Shown: piece by piece, positions 8,739 to 17,436 of the stretch
Numbering within the stretch: the first letter of the stretch is position 1
Layout: every line of letters begins with the position of its first letter
Translations under genes and position numbers: made by a program
From: Catellatospora citrea
Lineage (GTDB): Bacteria; Actinomycetota; Actinomycetes; Mycobacteriales; Micromonosporaceae
Assembly: GCF_003610235.1 (NCBI RefSeq)
Contig: NZ_RAPR01000001.1
Coordinates: 8,843,593-8,907,592, forward strand
Length of the DNA stretch: 64,000 nt
Direction: 5' to 3'
Notes under the pieces: model-generated
What the model saw: only the letters and a program-made list of their open reading frames with translations
Database searches by the model: none
Told to the model about the DNA's origin: nothing

Positions 8739-9874
8739 CCCTGCGGGGTCCACAGCCAGGTGCGCGCGCTGAGCTCGGCCTTGCCCTCCTTCGGCCAGCG
8801 GGCGCCGCCGAAGACGAGCAGGCGGTTGCCCGCGGCGACGACCGTGCTCTCGGTGACGTCGGCCTGCGGCAGGGGAGGGATCGCGCCCCACTGTCCGGTC
8901 GCGGCGTTCAGGACCGGGCCGGTCCGGTCGGCGTACACCGCGGTCGTCGCGCCGAAGGCGCTGCCGTGCCAGCCCCCGGGCGGGTCCGGCAGCGCCGACC
9001 AGGTTCCGGTGGCCGGGTCGAGCACGCCGCCGTTGGGGTACGTGCGTCCCCAGTTGCCGACCGCGCCGCCGTCCGCGCCGCCGAGCGCCGGGGCGATGAG
9101 CCTGCCGCCTTCGACCAGCCACGGGCCGGTGGACAGCTGCTGCGAGTCCGGCAGCCGTCGCCACGTGCCACGTTCCGGGTCGAACACCGCCGCGCGGGTG
9201 ACCGAGGGTCCGTCCGCGCCGGGGTTCGGCACCAGCCGGTGATCGAACAGGACCAGCTCGCGGCCGGTCCAGGCCATCGTCCGGTCGAAGCCCGCGCCGA
9301 GCGGGTCGGCGGGCAGCTCCGACCACTGGCGGCTGGACGGCCGGTACAGGTAGTCGGGTCCGGGCGCCGCCTCCTCGCTGCCCCGCATCGCCACCAGCAG
9401 GTCCCCGGCCGCGACCAGGGTCAGTCCGGAGGCGGCGGGCTGCGGCACGCGCTCCCACCGGTCGGCGGCGATGTCGTACGCCAGCAACGTCTCCTCGTCG
9501 CCGGCGGTGCGTCCCTGCACGTACCCGATGCCGTCGACGACCGCGCCCTGCATCCAGCGCAGCGCCACGGGCGGCTCGGCGAGCACCCGCCAGCGGCCGG
9601 TGTCCGGGTCCACGGCCGCGGCGGCCAGCAGCGGGCTCGGGTCGCCCGCGCAGTCCGCGCCCGGCGGGCACGGCTGGTCGACGCCGCCGATCAGCAGCGC
9701 CTCGCGGCCGGTCCACAGCCCGAGCGCCATGGCCCGCGGGCTCAGCGGCGATCCGGTCAGTTCCCGCCAGCCGGTCGCGGCACCCGGCGGCGGTCCGGCC
9801 GGGGACGGCGGGGCCGAGCAGGATGCCACGGCGAGCACGGCGGCCAGGGCGAAGGCGGTGCGGGCGCGGGTCAT
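8735..9874 (-). CDS. Kelch-like repeat lipoprotein, 379 aa
   Basis: Residues 1-20 form a lipoprotein signal, with LAVAS-C as lipobox. The rest has repeated units of about 50 residues with the beta-propeller pattern of Kelch/galactose-oxidase-like proteins, for example 'VDPDTGRWRVL', 'YDIAADRWERVPQP', 'FDPERGTWRRLP' and 'LDPATGTWSALPDP'. A six- or seven-bladed extracytoplasmic propeller is likely. No copper-oxidase ligands are evident, so a binding role is more likely than catalysis. I chose the ATG at 9874 because it starts the signal peptide. A frame 43 residues longer exists but would bury the signal. The gene is divergent from the zinc-ribbon gene. Confidence 0.8.
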   Translation of the reverse strand: MTRARTAFALAAVLAVASCSAPPSPAGPPPGAATGWRELTGSPLSPRAMALGLWTGREALLIGGVDQPCPPGADCAGDPSPLLAAAAVDPDTGRWRVLAEPPVALRWMQGAVVDGIGYVQGRTAGDEETLLAYDIAADRWERVPQPAASGLTLVAAGDLLVAMRGSEEAAPGPDYLYRPSSRQWSELPADPLGAGFDRTMAWTGRELVLFDHRLVPNPGADGPSVTRAAVFDPERGTWRRLPDSQQLSTGPWLVEGGRLIAPALGGADGGAVGNWGRTYPNGGVLDPATGTWSALPDPPGGWHGSAFGATTAVYADRTGPVLNAATGQWGAIPPLPQADVTESTVVAAGNRLLVFGGARWPKEGKAELSARTWLWTPQG

Positions 9875-9945
9875 GGGCGGTTGGACTGTCCGATCCGGGC
9901 GATGGTTCCCGCCGGGGCCCGATGCGGCCGCTGGACGGCGCTGGC

Positions 9946-9951
9946 TATCGT
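9946..9951 (+). promoter_or_regulatory. -10 box TATCGT, leaderless promoter
   Basis: TATCGT lies 8 nt before the ATG at 9960. Confidence 0.4.
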
Positions 9952-9959
9952 GCCGGTCC

Positions 9960-10145
9960 ATGACGACCTCCGAGATCCCCGTGCTGCGCTGCCCGCTGTG
10001 CAAGGGCAGCGACTTCCAGCAGGAGGTGGGACGCCTCGACAGCCGATGGGGCCTGACCTCGCATCGGATGACCCTGCTGATCTGCAGGAGCTGCCGCTAC
10101 ATCCTGCACTTCTACGACAAGAACTCGATCTTCGACTTCGACTGA
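9960..10145 (+). CDS. small zinc-ribbon protein, 61 aa
   Basis: Two CxxC knuckles, CPLC (residues 11-14) and CRSC (about 43-46), separated by about 30 residues make a minimal zinc ribbon. The tail is aromatic and acidic (FYDKNSIFDFD). Such stand-alone ribbons are common in actinomycetes and have no assigned function; nucleic-acid or protein binding is possible. The ATG at 9960 follows a TATCGT box by 8 nt. The longer upstream frame overlaps the divergent lipoprotein gene and is not needed. Confidence 0.75.
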   Translation: MTTSEIPVLRCPLCKGSDFQQEVGRLDSRWGLTSHRMTLLICRSCRYILHFYDKNSIFDFD

Positions 10146-10190
10146 CGTGGGTCGTTCCGCGGCCGGTCGGCGCGGGCGCGGCCGGTGGCG

Positions 10191-10196
10191 TAGCCT
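10191..10196 (+). promoter_or_regulatory. -10 box TAGCCT, leaderless promoter
   Basis: TAGCCT lies 7 nt before the ATG at 10204, between two plus-strand genes. Confidence 0.45.
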
Positions 10197-10203
10197 CGCG
10201 CGG

Positions 10204-10659
10204 ATGGACATGCAGTCGTCGGATGCCGTGCAGACCGGGCGCGGCTGGCGCCTCATCGTGTGGTTCCAGTACGCGATAGTCGCGGTGTTCCTGTTCGGGG
10301 CGGTGTCGCTGCTGCTGGCCGCCGCCGCGGGCACCGGTGACTGGGCCGGTCTGGCCGACCCGGGACTGGACCGCTACGGCGACCCGAAGGACTGGAACCC
10401 GCCGCTGGGCCCGGATGCGGCGTGGAACCCGCTGGCGTGGCTGGTCGAGATCTGCCGGTGGATCGTCATGACGTCGCTGATCGTGCTGCTCGGCTTCATC
10501 GGCGCGCTGATCGGGTTCGCCCATCTCGCCGGCCGGCGTGGGGAACTGACGCGGCGCGCGGCGGCGAACCTGATCGCGGGCACGGTGCTGTGCGCCTCGA
10601 CCGCCGTCGTCATGTTGACGCCGTACGGCGCCCAGCTGCGCAACTGGCTGCTCGACTAG
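10204..10659 (+). CDS. integral membrane protein, 151 aa
   Basis: Three membrane segments are visible: about residues 18-42 (LIVWFQYAIVAVFLFGAVSL), 83-107 and 120-138. A hydrophilic Pro/Trp/Asp-rich loop (about 46-80) lies between the first two and is probably extracytoplasmic. I do not recognise the family. The ATG at 10204 follows a TAGCCT box by 7 nt; a second ATG two codons later is equally possible. A strong hairpin follows the gene. Confidence 0.75.
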   Translation: MDMQSSDAVQTGRGWRLIVWFQYAIVAVFLFGAVSLLLAAAAGTGDWAGLADPGLDRYGDPKDWNPPLGPDAAWNPLAWLVEICRWIVMTSLIVLLGFIGALIGFAHLAGRRGELTRRAAANLIAGTVLCASTAVVMLTPYGAQLRNWLLD

Positions 10660-10689
10660 ACGCGGCGACGGAGCCGCCGGCGTTGCCGG

Positions 10690-10727
10690 TTCCGGTCCCG
10701 CCCGGTGTGCACCGGACGGGACCGGAA
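10690..10727. terminator. bidirectional hairpin terminator
   Basis: TTCCGGTCCCG (10690-10700) pairs with CGGGACCGGAA (10717-10727), and CCGGT with ACCGG inside, closing on a GTGC tetraloop. There is one mismatch. It sits between converging genes (10659 and 10748). There is no U tract, as is usual in actinomycetes. Confidence 0.75.
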
Positions 10728-10747
10728 GGGCCGCCTCGCGCCCCCGT

Positions 10748-11170
10748 TCATGTCGCGAGGAGGTCTGCCAGGCCCACCGGGTAGAGCGGGGTCGTGCCGT
10801 CGAAGCCGCTCAGCGGCCGCCACAGCACCGGCGTGCCGGCGTCGTCGAGGATCTCGCCGACGTGGTCGCGTTCGTACAGCGACGGGTCGGCCAGGTCGCA
10901 GGCGAACACGAACACGATCTCGTGGCCGTCCCGGTCGAACCCCCGGAACAGGTTCTCCAGCACGCCGAGCAGCCGTACGCCGGTCAGCTCGACGGCCAGC
11001 TCCTCCCGCATCTCCCGGTGCAGCGCCTGTTCGGCGGTCTCGCCGAACTCGATGCCACCGCCCAGCGGCCGGTAGAAGGTCTGCCCGCGGGTCGGGTCGT
11101 GGCCTCGGAACACGAGCAGGTCGTCGCCGCGTCGGGGCACGGCGAGGGCGAGGTTTCTGATGTGGGGCAT
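10748..11170 (-). CDS. Nudix hydrolase, 140 aa
   Basis: The Nudix box GX5EX7REUXEEXGU is matched by GGGIEFGETAEQALHREMRE and the following EL (about residues 37-58), with the catalytic REMREE intact. Family members hydrolyse a nucleoside diphosphate linked to another moiety, using Mg2+. The ATG at 11170 is preferred; a TTG three codons earlier is possible. It begins 10 nt after the stop of the glycosyltransferase on the same strand, so the two are probably co-transcribed. The physiological substrate is unknown; given its partner, an NDP-sugar is possible (inference). Confidence 0.88.
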   Translation of the reverse strand: MPHIRNLALAVPRRGDDLLVFRGHDPTRGQTFYRPLGGGIEFGETAEQALHREMREELAVELTGVRLLGVLENLFRGFDRDGHEIVFVFACDLADPSLYERDHVGEILDDAGTPVLWRPLSGFDGTTPLYPVGLADLLAT

Positions 11171-11180
11171 GTCGGGCAAC

Positions 11181-12467
11181 CTAGACGGCCGACCGCGCGG
11201 CGGTCAGCTCGATTACCGCGTCGGCCGCGTTGCCGGGACCGTCCACGGTGGCGTAGACGTCGCGGATACGCCGTGCCGCGGCCCGGTAGGACGGGTCGCC
11301 CAGCATCCTCGCCGCGGTGTTCGCCAGCCGCGGCGTGCCGGCCTGGTGAGGTGAGATCGCTGAAGCCGCGCCGCGGGCCTGGACCAGGGCGACGTTGAGG
11401 TCCTGCTCCGCGTGCAGCGGCACACCCAGCAGCGGCGTGCCGCAGGCCATCGCGGTCTGCACGCTGCCCTGCCCGCCCGCGGTCACCGCGAGGTCGACGC
11501 GGGGCATCACCAGGTGGCTGGGCAGCACGCCGCCGACGCAGGTGCGCTCGTCGGCGAGGTCGCCGAGGTCGTGCACGGTGCCCGCGACGAGCAGGCGCGC
11601 CCCGAGCGGCCGCAGGGCCTGCACGATGCGCCGTACGAAGCGCGGCGAGGTCGAGGTGACCGCGACGTACACGGTCGGGCCGGGGCGGTCGAGGAAGTCC
11701 GCGACGTGGTCGGGCAGGGCGACGTCGAGGTGGGCGAAGAGCGGGCCGCTGTAGCGCAGCCGGGTCGACGGGCGCAGGCGCCGGCCGCGGGGCCGCCACG
11801 CCGCCAGCTCGGCGGCCGGCACCCCGAACACCTCCGGCACCTCGGGCACCAGGGCGAGGTCGCCCAGCACCAGCGCGCCGAGGCTGGGCACGCCCTCGAC
11901 CCCGAGGCGCGCCGCGACCCGGTTGAAGCCGGCGCAGTAGAAGCGGCTGCGGGGCAGGATCCGGTTGGCGATCACCCGTCCCGCCCAGCCCGGCAGATGC
12001 CTGGTGGCGCGCCAGGTCGGCGCGGGCACCATTCCGCGCTCGAACGCGGCGGGGACCCAGCAGCAGGCGTGCTCGGTCACCAGCGCGGCGCCGGCCAGGC
12101 GGGTGGACAGCATGGTGGTCAGGGTGTATCCGGTCACGACGGTGCGCACCCCGTGCGCGCGCCAGTATGCCCCCTCGGCGCGGACGTAGGTCTCCAGCTC
12201 GTCGTCGGGGTAGATGCTCTGCCGGGGGTCGCCGAGCCCGGTCGCGTTCGCGACGACCTCGGCCGAGCGGGCCGGGCTCATCCGCGGCCCGATGATGTCG
12301 TAGGGGATGCCTGCGGCGCGCAGCAGCGTCTCGTAGGTGCCGCCGTGGGTGACCATGTGCGCGCCCACGCCGCGCTGCGCGAGTGCTCGATAGATCTCGA
12401 TCATCCGGGAGGTCTCGGACAGGTAGCCGCAGTGCGGCATCAGCGCGATCTGGTGTGCGACGGCCAT
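11181..12467 (-). CDS. MGT-type (GT1) glycosyltransferase, 428 aa
   Basis: The protein has a GT-B fold. The N-terminal acceptor domain begins with IALMPHCGYLSETSRMIEI. The C-terminal nucleotide-sugar domain contains AVTAGGQGSVQTAMACGTPL (about residues 345-364) and PLHAEQDLN, matching the UDP-glycosyltransferase signature of macrolide-type enzymes. Length fits the family (about 400-430). It probably glycosylates a small hydrophobic acceptor or antibiotic (by family). It is divergent from a MarR regulator across only 20 bp, which suggests direct regulation by it. In many actinomycetes this pairing serves drug or antibiotic inactivation. Confidence 0.85.
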   Translation of the reverse strand: MAVAHQIALMPHCGYLSETSRMIEIYRALAQRGVGAHMVTHGGTYETLLRAAGIPYDIIGPRMSPARSAEVVANATGLGDPRQSIYPDDELETYVRAEGAYWRAHGVRTVVTGYTLTTMLSTRLAGAALVTEHACCWVPAAFERGMVPAPTWRATRHLPGWAGRVIANRILPRSRFYCAGFNRVAARLGVEGVPSLGALVLGDLALVPEVPEVFGVPAAELAAWRPRGRRLRPSTRLRYSGPLFAHLDVALPDHVADFLDRPGPTVYVAVTSTSPRFVRRIVQALRPLGARLLVAGTVHDLGDLADERTCVGGVLPSHLVMPRVDLAVTAGGQGSVQTAMACGTPLLGVPLHAEQDLNVALVQARGAASAISPHQAGTPRLANTAARMLGDPSYRAAARRIRDVYATVDGPGNAADAVIELTAARSAV

Positions 12468-12474
12468 AGTTAGG

Positions 12475-12483
12475 TAATATATT
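12475..12483. promoter_or_regulatory. overlapping divergent -10 boxes and MarR-type palindrome
   Basis: AATATATT (12476-12483) is palindromic. On the plus strand TAATAT (12475-12480) lies 7 nt before the MarR ATG. On the minus strand TATATT (12476-12481) lies 8 nt before the glycosyltransferase ATG. The whole intergenic space is 20 bp, so one bound dimer would cover both promoters. Confidence 0.6.
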
Positions 12484-12487
12484 GCGC

Positions 12488-13024
12488 ATGTCTACACCCG
12501 ACAAGTCCCCGTTCCTCGACGATGACCTCACCCCGTCTGTCCGCGCCTTCCGCGCCACCCTCTACCTGGCCCAACGGCTGCGATACCTGATGGACGAGCG
12601 GCTGCGGGCCGACGGCCTGACCACCCAGCAGGCCGCCCTGCTGACCCTCGTGGGCGCGCTCGGCACGCCCTCGCTCAAACAGGCCGCCGCCGGGCTGGGC
12701 AGCACCCATCAGAACGTCGCCCAGCTGGTGCAGGCCCTGCAGCGCAAGGGCATGCTGGCGGTGCACGACGACCCGGCCGACGGCCGCCGCAAGCTGCTGT
12801 CGGTCACCGAAGCCAGCCGGTCCTACTGGGCCGCCCGCGACGACGGCGACCACGCCGCGGTCGCGACCTGGTTCACCGCCCTGTCGGCGGCCGAACTCGA
12901 CACCTTCGCCGCGCTCGCCGAGCGCCTGGTGTCCGCCCTGGACCCGCGGGCCGACCGGATGCCGCGGCGCGACACCGAGCGGGCCGGGGCCGAGGCCGCC
13001 CGGCCGGGCGACAACCGTGGCTGA
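12488..13024 (+). CDS. MarR family transcriptional regulator, 178 aa
   Basis: A winged helix-turn-helix core spans residues about 40-115, with recognition-helix region SLKQAAAGLGSTHQNVAQLV and wing DDPADGRRKLLSVTEAS, typical of MarR. The C-terminus is Arg/Ala-rich and probably disordered. I chose the ATG at 12488; a TTG two codons earlier is less likely given the short spacing to the -10 box. It probably represses itself and the divergent glycosyltransferase, with release by a small phenolic or drug-like ligand (family knowledge; the ligand is unknown). Confidence 0.88.
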   Translation: MSTPDKSPFLDDDLTPSVRAFRATLYLAQRLRYLMDERLRADGLTTQQAALLTLVGALGTPSLKQAAAGLGSTHQNVAQLVQALQRKGMLAVHDDPADGRRKLLSVTEASRSYWAARDDGDHAAVATWFTALSAAELDTFAALAERLVSALDPRADRMPRRDTERAGAEAARPGDNRG

Positions 13025-13033
13025 CCCGTGCGC

Positions 13034-13665
<632 letters not shown>

Positions 13666-13669
<4 letters not shown>

Positions 13670-14808
13670 GCGGCGGCCCTCGGCAGTGTCGCAGACAGCA
13701 GCCAACCCGCGTCCGCTGGCCCGGCGTGCAACCGGCCGCCCAGCACCTCGACCCGCTCCCGCAGCCCGACCAGCCCGTGCCCGCCACCGGGCAGGCCCGG
13801 CGCCACGGGACCGCCGAAGTCATGCAGGTCGAAAGCGACCTCGTCACCGCCGAGCCGGATGGACAGTCGCGCCCGGGCGGCTGTGCCCGCATGCCGGGCC
13901 ACGTTCGCCAGGCCCTCCTGGGTCAGCCGCAGCAGCGCCAGGGCCGTACGCGAGTCCAGCCGGATCACCTCCGGGTCGATGTCGGCCCGCACGCTCAGGC
14001 CGAGGCCGTTGCTGCGCTCCACCGCCGCCCGCAGGGCCACCGGCAGACCCTGCGGGTCGACGAAGAACACCTGCTGCGCGGTGCCCGGATCGCGCAGCAC
14101 GGTGACCAGCTTGCGCAGGTCGGCCAGGGCGCTCGAACCGGTCGCGTGCACGTCGTCGAGCACCTGGCGCACCCGCGGGTCGTCCACCGGCAGCACGTCG
14201 CGCGCCACCGCCACCCGCAGCACGATCGAGGCGACGTGGTGGGCCACCAGGTCGTGCAGCTCACGGGCGATGCTGGTGCGCTCGTCGGCCCGCACCCGCG
14301 TCTGCTCCTGCGCGGCGCGCGCGGCGGCCTGCCGGTTGAGCTCGCCCAGCGCCCGCACGTGCATGCCCAGCAGCAGTGGCGCGGCCACCGCGGCGGCGGC
14401 GCCGTAGATCACGGTCTGCGGGGTGTCGACGAACTCGCTCCGGTCGGAGATGACGTGCCCGGCCAGGCCGAGGCACGGCCCGGCCCACACCCGCCAGCCG
14501 CCACGACGTGCGCCCAGCTCGAACATCGCCCAGGCCAGCCCCACCGTCGGCACGGTGTCGTTGTGCCCGCCGACGAGAGGGCCCACCCCGAGTGCCGCCG
14601 ACGCGCCGACCACGGCGGCGAACGGCCAGCGCACCCCGACATACCCGAACAGCAGCACGCCGATCGCCAAGGACAGGTCGACGGCGCTCATCGACCGGCC
14701 CTCCGGCGTCAGCGTGAGGTAGCCGACGCCGGTGACGCCCACGAGGGTGAGGCGGAACGCGGTGTACCGCTCCTCGAAAAGCCGTCCCACCCACAGCATG
14801 GCGGCCAT
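13666..14808 (-). CDS. sensor histidine kinase (HisKA_3 type), 380 aa
   Basis: Five or six membrane segments occupy residues about 15-160. The dimerisation/phospho-acceptor motif ARELHDLVAHHV, with the His at about 189, and a HATPase_c domain follow; the latter shows TQEGLANVARHAG (N box) and GGGHGLVGLRERVEVLGG (G box). This is the NarL-type kinase architecture (DesK/LiaS-like). Two in-frame ATGs, at 14808 and 14799, are possible starts. It starts one base after the stop of the upstream membrane protein and overlaps the regulator by 4 nt. The stimulus is unknown; the absence of a large outer loop suggests membrane sensing. Confidence 0.9.
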
Positions 14809-14809
14809 C

Positions 14810-15754
14810 CTAACCGGACACCCGCGCCCGCGGCCGCCACGCGACCAGGCCGGCGGCCGCGGTGGCCACGAGCAGCCCTCCCGCCACCACCAGCGTGAGC
14901 GCGTCCGGGGCCAGCAGCGGCTGGCCGCGCAACGCCTGGCAGGTCACCAGGACGAGCAGCCCGGCATAGCCGAACGAGAACACGAACACCAGCCGGGTAC
15001 GCCGCGCCACGTCCGCGACCAGCGTCGGCAGCAGCATCGCGAACAGCAGCACCGCCTGCAGCCCGTGGATGCCGACGAAGTGCCCGATCCGCAGGTCACC
15101 GCCCGTGGTGCTCCAACCCGTCAGCGGCATGCCCGGTCCACCGTCGCTCACCCCGACCGCGTGCGCGCCCATCAGCGTCTCCACGCCCTGCTCGTCGAGC
15201 GCCAGTTGCTCCGCCGTGGGCACCACCATGGTGAACCCCTGCAGCAGACCCAGCAGCAGCAGAAGCATGCCCAGCCGGACGGCCCAGGCGGAGGCCCGGT
15301 CGGGCATCCCGTCGCGCCAGAGCAACACCGTCAGCACGACGGTCGCCACCCACAGCACGACGATCGTCATGCCCATGGCCCGCCACAGCGCCTCGTCCAG
15401 CGGCGTGGCCTCGTTGTAGTGGCTGGCCCGGCCACGTGCCGCCTGCAACACGATGATCCCGACCTCCAGCAGGGCCATGACCACGATGACGCATGTCGCC
15501 CAGCGGGCGGCCCGGTGCCCGCGGCGCAGGTGACCGAGCAGCCAGGCCAACGTCAAGCCGTAGACCGCGATCGAGACGGCGAACTTCGCCGGTTTCAGCC
15601 AGACGGGCTGCCCGCCGACGGTGCGGTCGTCGACGACCAGACCGAGTGCGGCGACCACGAGCACGGCCGCCATGACGGCGGACAGCCAGCCGAGGGCGCG
15701 GCTGCCGAGGAGCGCTTTGCGCAGGACAGCGGCGGTGCGCGAGAGAGGATTCAT
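14810..15754 (-). CDS. multi-pass membrane protein in a two-component operon, 314 aa
   Basis: About eight hydrophobic segments are visible (about 24-45, 55-74, 83-105, 128-148, 158-178, 225-245, 254-272 and 281-303). The loops contain charged and His residues (HFVGIHG at about 225). I do not recognise the family. Its TAG stop abuts the kinase ATG, so the three genes form one operon. The protein could be the sensed component or the target of the system. The TTG-free ATG at 15754 gives a normal N-terminus (MNPLSRTAAVLRKALLGS). Confidence 0.8.
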   Translation of the reverse strand: MNPLSRTAAVLRKALLGSRALGWLSAVMAAVLVVAALGLVVDDRTVGGQPVWLKPAKFAVSIAVYGLTLAWLLGHLRRGHRAARWATCVIVVMALLEVGIIVLQAARGRASHYNEATPLDEALWRAMGMTIVVLWVATVVLTVLLWRDGMPDRASAWAVRLGMLLLLLGLLQGFTMVVPTAEQLALDEQGVETLMGAHAVGVSDGGPGMPLTGWSTTGGDLRIGHFVGIHGLQAVLLFAMLLPTLVADVARRTRLVFVFSFGYAGLLVLVTCQALRGQPLLAPDALTLVVAGGLLVATAAAGLVAWRPRARVSG

Positions 15755-15868
15755 GCCCTCGACGCTCGCGTACCCGGCGCCGCCACGACTCCTGCCGTGA
15801 GGCCGGATCGCCCTCCTGCCACCGGCCGGGCCTCCTCCGACAGCAGGAGGACCGATCGGCCGGTCTGT

Positions 15869-15885
15869 CGCCGCCGACGGCGGCG
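15869..15885. terminator. short GC hairpin after the coiled-coil gene
   Basis: CGCCGCCG and CGGCGGCG flank a single A (a 17-bp near-perfect palindrome), 12 bp past the stop of the minus-strand gene. Confidence 0.45.
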
Positions 15886-15896
15886 TGCTCAGCGCG

Positions 15897-17009
15897 TCAG
15901 GCGCTCGCCTCCGGCTGGGCCGGAACCGTCATCCTGGCGGTGAGCTGGGTCAGCGTGTCCGCGAGCTGGCCGACCTGGCCGGTCAGCTCATCGACCCGCG
16001 CCCGCAGCGCCACGGCCTCGGCGACGGCCGCGTCCCGCTGCACGGTCAGCACGGTGACGTCGGTCTGCCGCTGCTGTGCCAGCGTCTCCGTGGCCGCCCG
16101 GGCGGCCTCCGCGATCGCGATCGCGCCCTGTGCCGTGGCAAGCTCGGCCCGCAGCACCGTGAGCTGCCGCGCGTGCTCCTGGCGTACGGCCGCGGTCTCG
16201 GCCTGGGCGGCGGCGGTCTGCTGCTGCGCCTTGACCAGCTCGACCTTCGAGGCCTCGGCCTCGCGCCCGGCCTCCTCCGCGGCGGCGCGGGCCAGGTCGA
16301 ACGCGGCCTGCACCTGGTCGGCGGCGGCTCGGGTGGCGTCGCGGTCGCGGTAGGCCTCGACGCGCAGCGCCTCCGCGGCGGAGTGGTCCCGCCGGGCGGA
16401 GTCGCGTTCGTCGATCGCCGCGACGGCGGCACGTGCCGACTCGGCAGCCGCGGCGGCGGCCTGCTCGGCCGAGACGCGCTGCTCCGCGGCTCGGGCCTCG
16501 GCGGCCGCGACCGCCGTCTGGGCGGCTTCGCGGGCCTCCCGGACCGCCGTCTCGGCACGCCCCTCGGCCTCGCGCACCGCCAGGTCGGCGTCGGCTTTGG
16601 TACGGGCCGCCGTGTCGATGGACTCCCGAGCGATCCGGGCGGCGCGTTCGGCCTCACGGCGGGCCTCGTCGCGTTCGGTGTGCGCGCCCGCGACCTGGTG
16701 CGCGGCCTCAGCCCGGACCTCGGCGAGCTGGCGTTCCACGCCGGTGGGGGAGAGCTCGGCCTCCAGCGCCTCGGCGAGCGTCTCGGCGACCTGCTCCAGC
16801 TTCTCGACGACCTCGTACGCCTTGGCGACCTGCCCGGCCAGGCCGGGGGAGTTGCGGTGGCGCAGCCGGCTGTTGCGGGCGGCGGACTGGCAGGCCCCGT
16901 CGTTGTCGCGGCAGTAGCGGAACGGCCGCCCCGCGGCGGCACGCTGGGTGACCGGCTTGCCGCAGTATGCGCAGGGCCGGGTCGCTTCATCGGTGTGCGG
17001 CGTGGACAT
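15897..17009 (-). CDS. zinc-finger plus long coiled-coil protein, 370 aa
   Basis: The N-terminus has a Cys cluster, CAYC..(~20)..YCRDNDGAC (residues about 14-42), likely a zinc-binding motif. From about residue 55 to 365 the chain is almost entirely Ala/Glu/Arg/Gln helix with heptad character, that is, a long coiled coil. This resembles KfrA-like or chromosome/plasmid-associated coiled-coil proteins in shape only; sequence kinship is not shown. I chose the ATG at 17009 (MSTPHTDEATRPC); a start 14 residues earlier exists. A TACGCT box lies 9 nt before it. The repetitive Ala codons make shadow frames on both strands. Confidence 0.75.
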   Translation of the reverse strand: MSTPHTDEATRPCAYCGKPVTQRAAAGRPFRYCRDNDGACQSAARNSRLRHRNSPGLAGQVAKAYEVVEKLEQVAETLAEALEAELSPTGVERQLAEVRAEAAHQVAGAHTERDEARREAERAARIARESIDTAARTKADADLAVREAEGRAETAVREAREAAQTAVAAAEARAAEQRVSAEQAAAAAAESARAAVAAIDERDSARRDHSAAEALRVEAYRDRDATRAAADQVQAAFDLARAAAEEAGREAEASKVELVKAQQQTAAAQAETAAVRQEHARQLTVLRAELATAQGAIAIAEAARAATETLAQQRQTDVTVLTVQRDAAVAEAVALRARVDELTGQVGQLADTLTQLTARMTVPAQPEASA

Positions 17010-17044
17010 CAACTGCGCAGCGTAGCCGCTGACCGCCAGGCACG

Positions 17045-17182
17045 GTGCCAAGGGCTCGCGCCAACCGCCCGGACGCCCCTACGCTGAGCCCGAATCGCGA
17101 CGAGGCGCTGCTGGCGTACGCCCGAAGCTCGTTCGAGGTCGAGGACTTCCACGTGGTCGGCGTCGGCGAGTTCCAGTTTTAG
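17045..17182 (+). pseudogene. possible remnant of a gene 3' end
   Basis: From a GTG at 17045 a 45-codon frame ends in a protein-like, GC3-rich stretch, DEALLAYARSSFEVEDFHVV followed by GVGEFQF and a TAG stop. There is no ribosome binding site or -10 box in the right place. It reads like the last third of a lost gene; the family is not recognised. Confidence 0.25.
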
Positions 17183-17424
17183 TCGCTGACCCTGCGCCGG
17201 GCGCACTGAGCGATCAGCCGCCCTGCGACGGTCACGGGTGTGACCTCATTGTTGTCCGCTGAACTGCCCATGACGACAGGCTTCGCCCGGCTCGCGCCTT
17301 GAGGGGTTGGTCGGGCGATCTGTCCGTGTCCGGCCCGGGCCGGGCCCACGAGGCGACCGGGGATGGCCGTGTTTCGCCTGGTGGGGGCGATGGTCGCGGC
17401 GGCTTTGCGCGGCGCGGAGGCTGG

Positions 17425-17430
17425 TAGCCT
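17425..17430 (+). promoter_or_regulatory. -10 box TAGCCT, leaderless promoter
   Basis: TAGCCT lies 6 nt before the GTG at 17437. Confidence 0.5.
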
Positions 17431-17436
17431 TCGGCC

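Larger units (their letters stand above)
17010..17436. other. 427-bp intergenic stretch
   Basis: No complete gene is seen. It holds the coiled-coil gene promoter, a short protein-like remnant at 17045-17182, and the promoter of the HAD gene. The part from 17190 to 17400 shows nothing recognisable. Confidence 0.5.

Noticed and set aside
7179..9716. 845-codon minus-strand open frame
   Set aside because: Shadow across three recognisable genes (stress protein-like, isochorismatase-like and Kelch-like).
15897..17009. Tandem repeat array
   Set aside because: The apparent repetition comes from Ala/Glu/Arg coiled-coil codons, not from a DNA repeat of fixed length.
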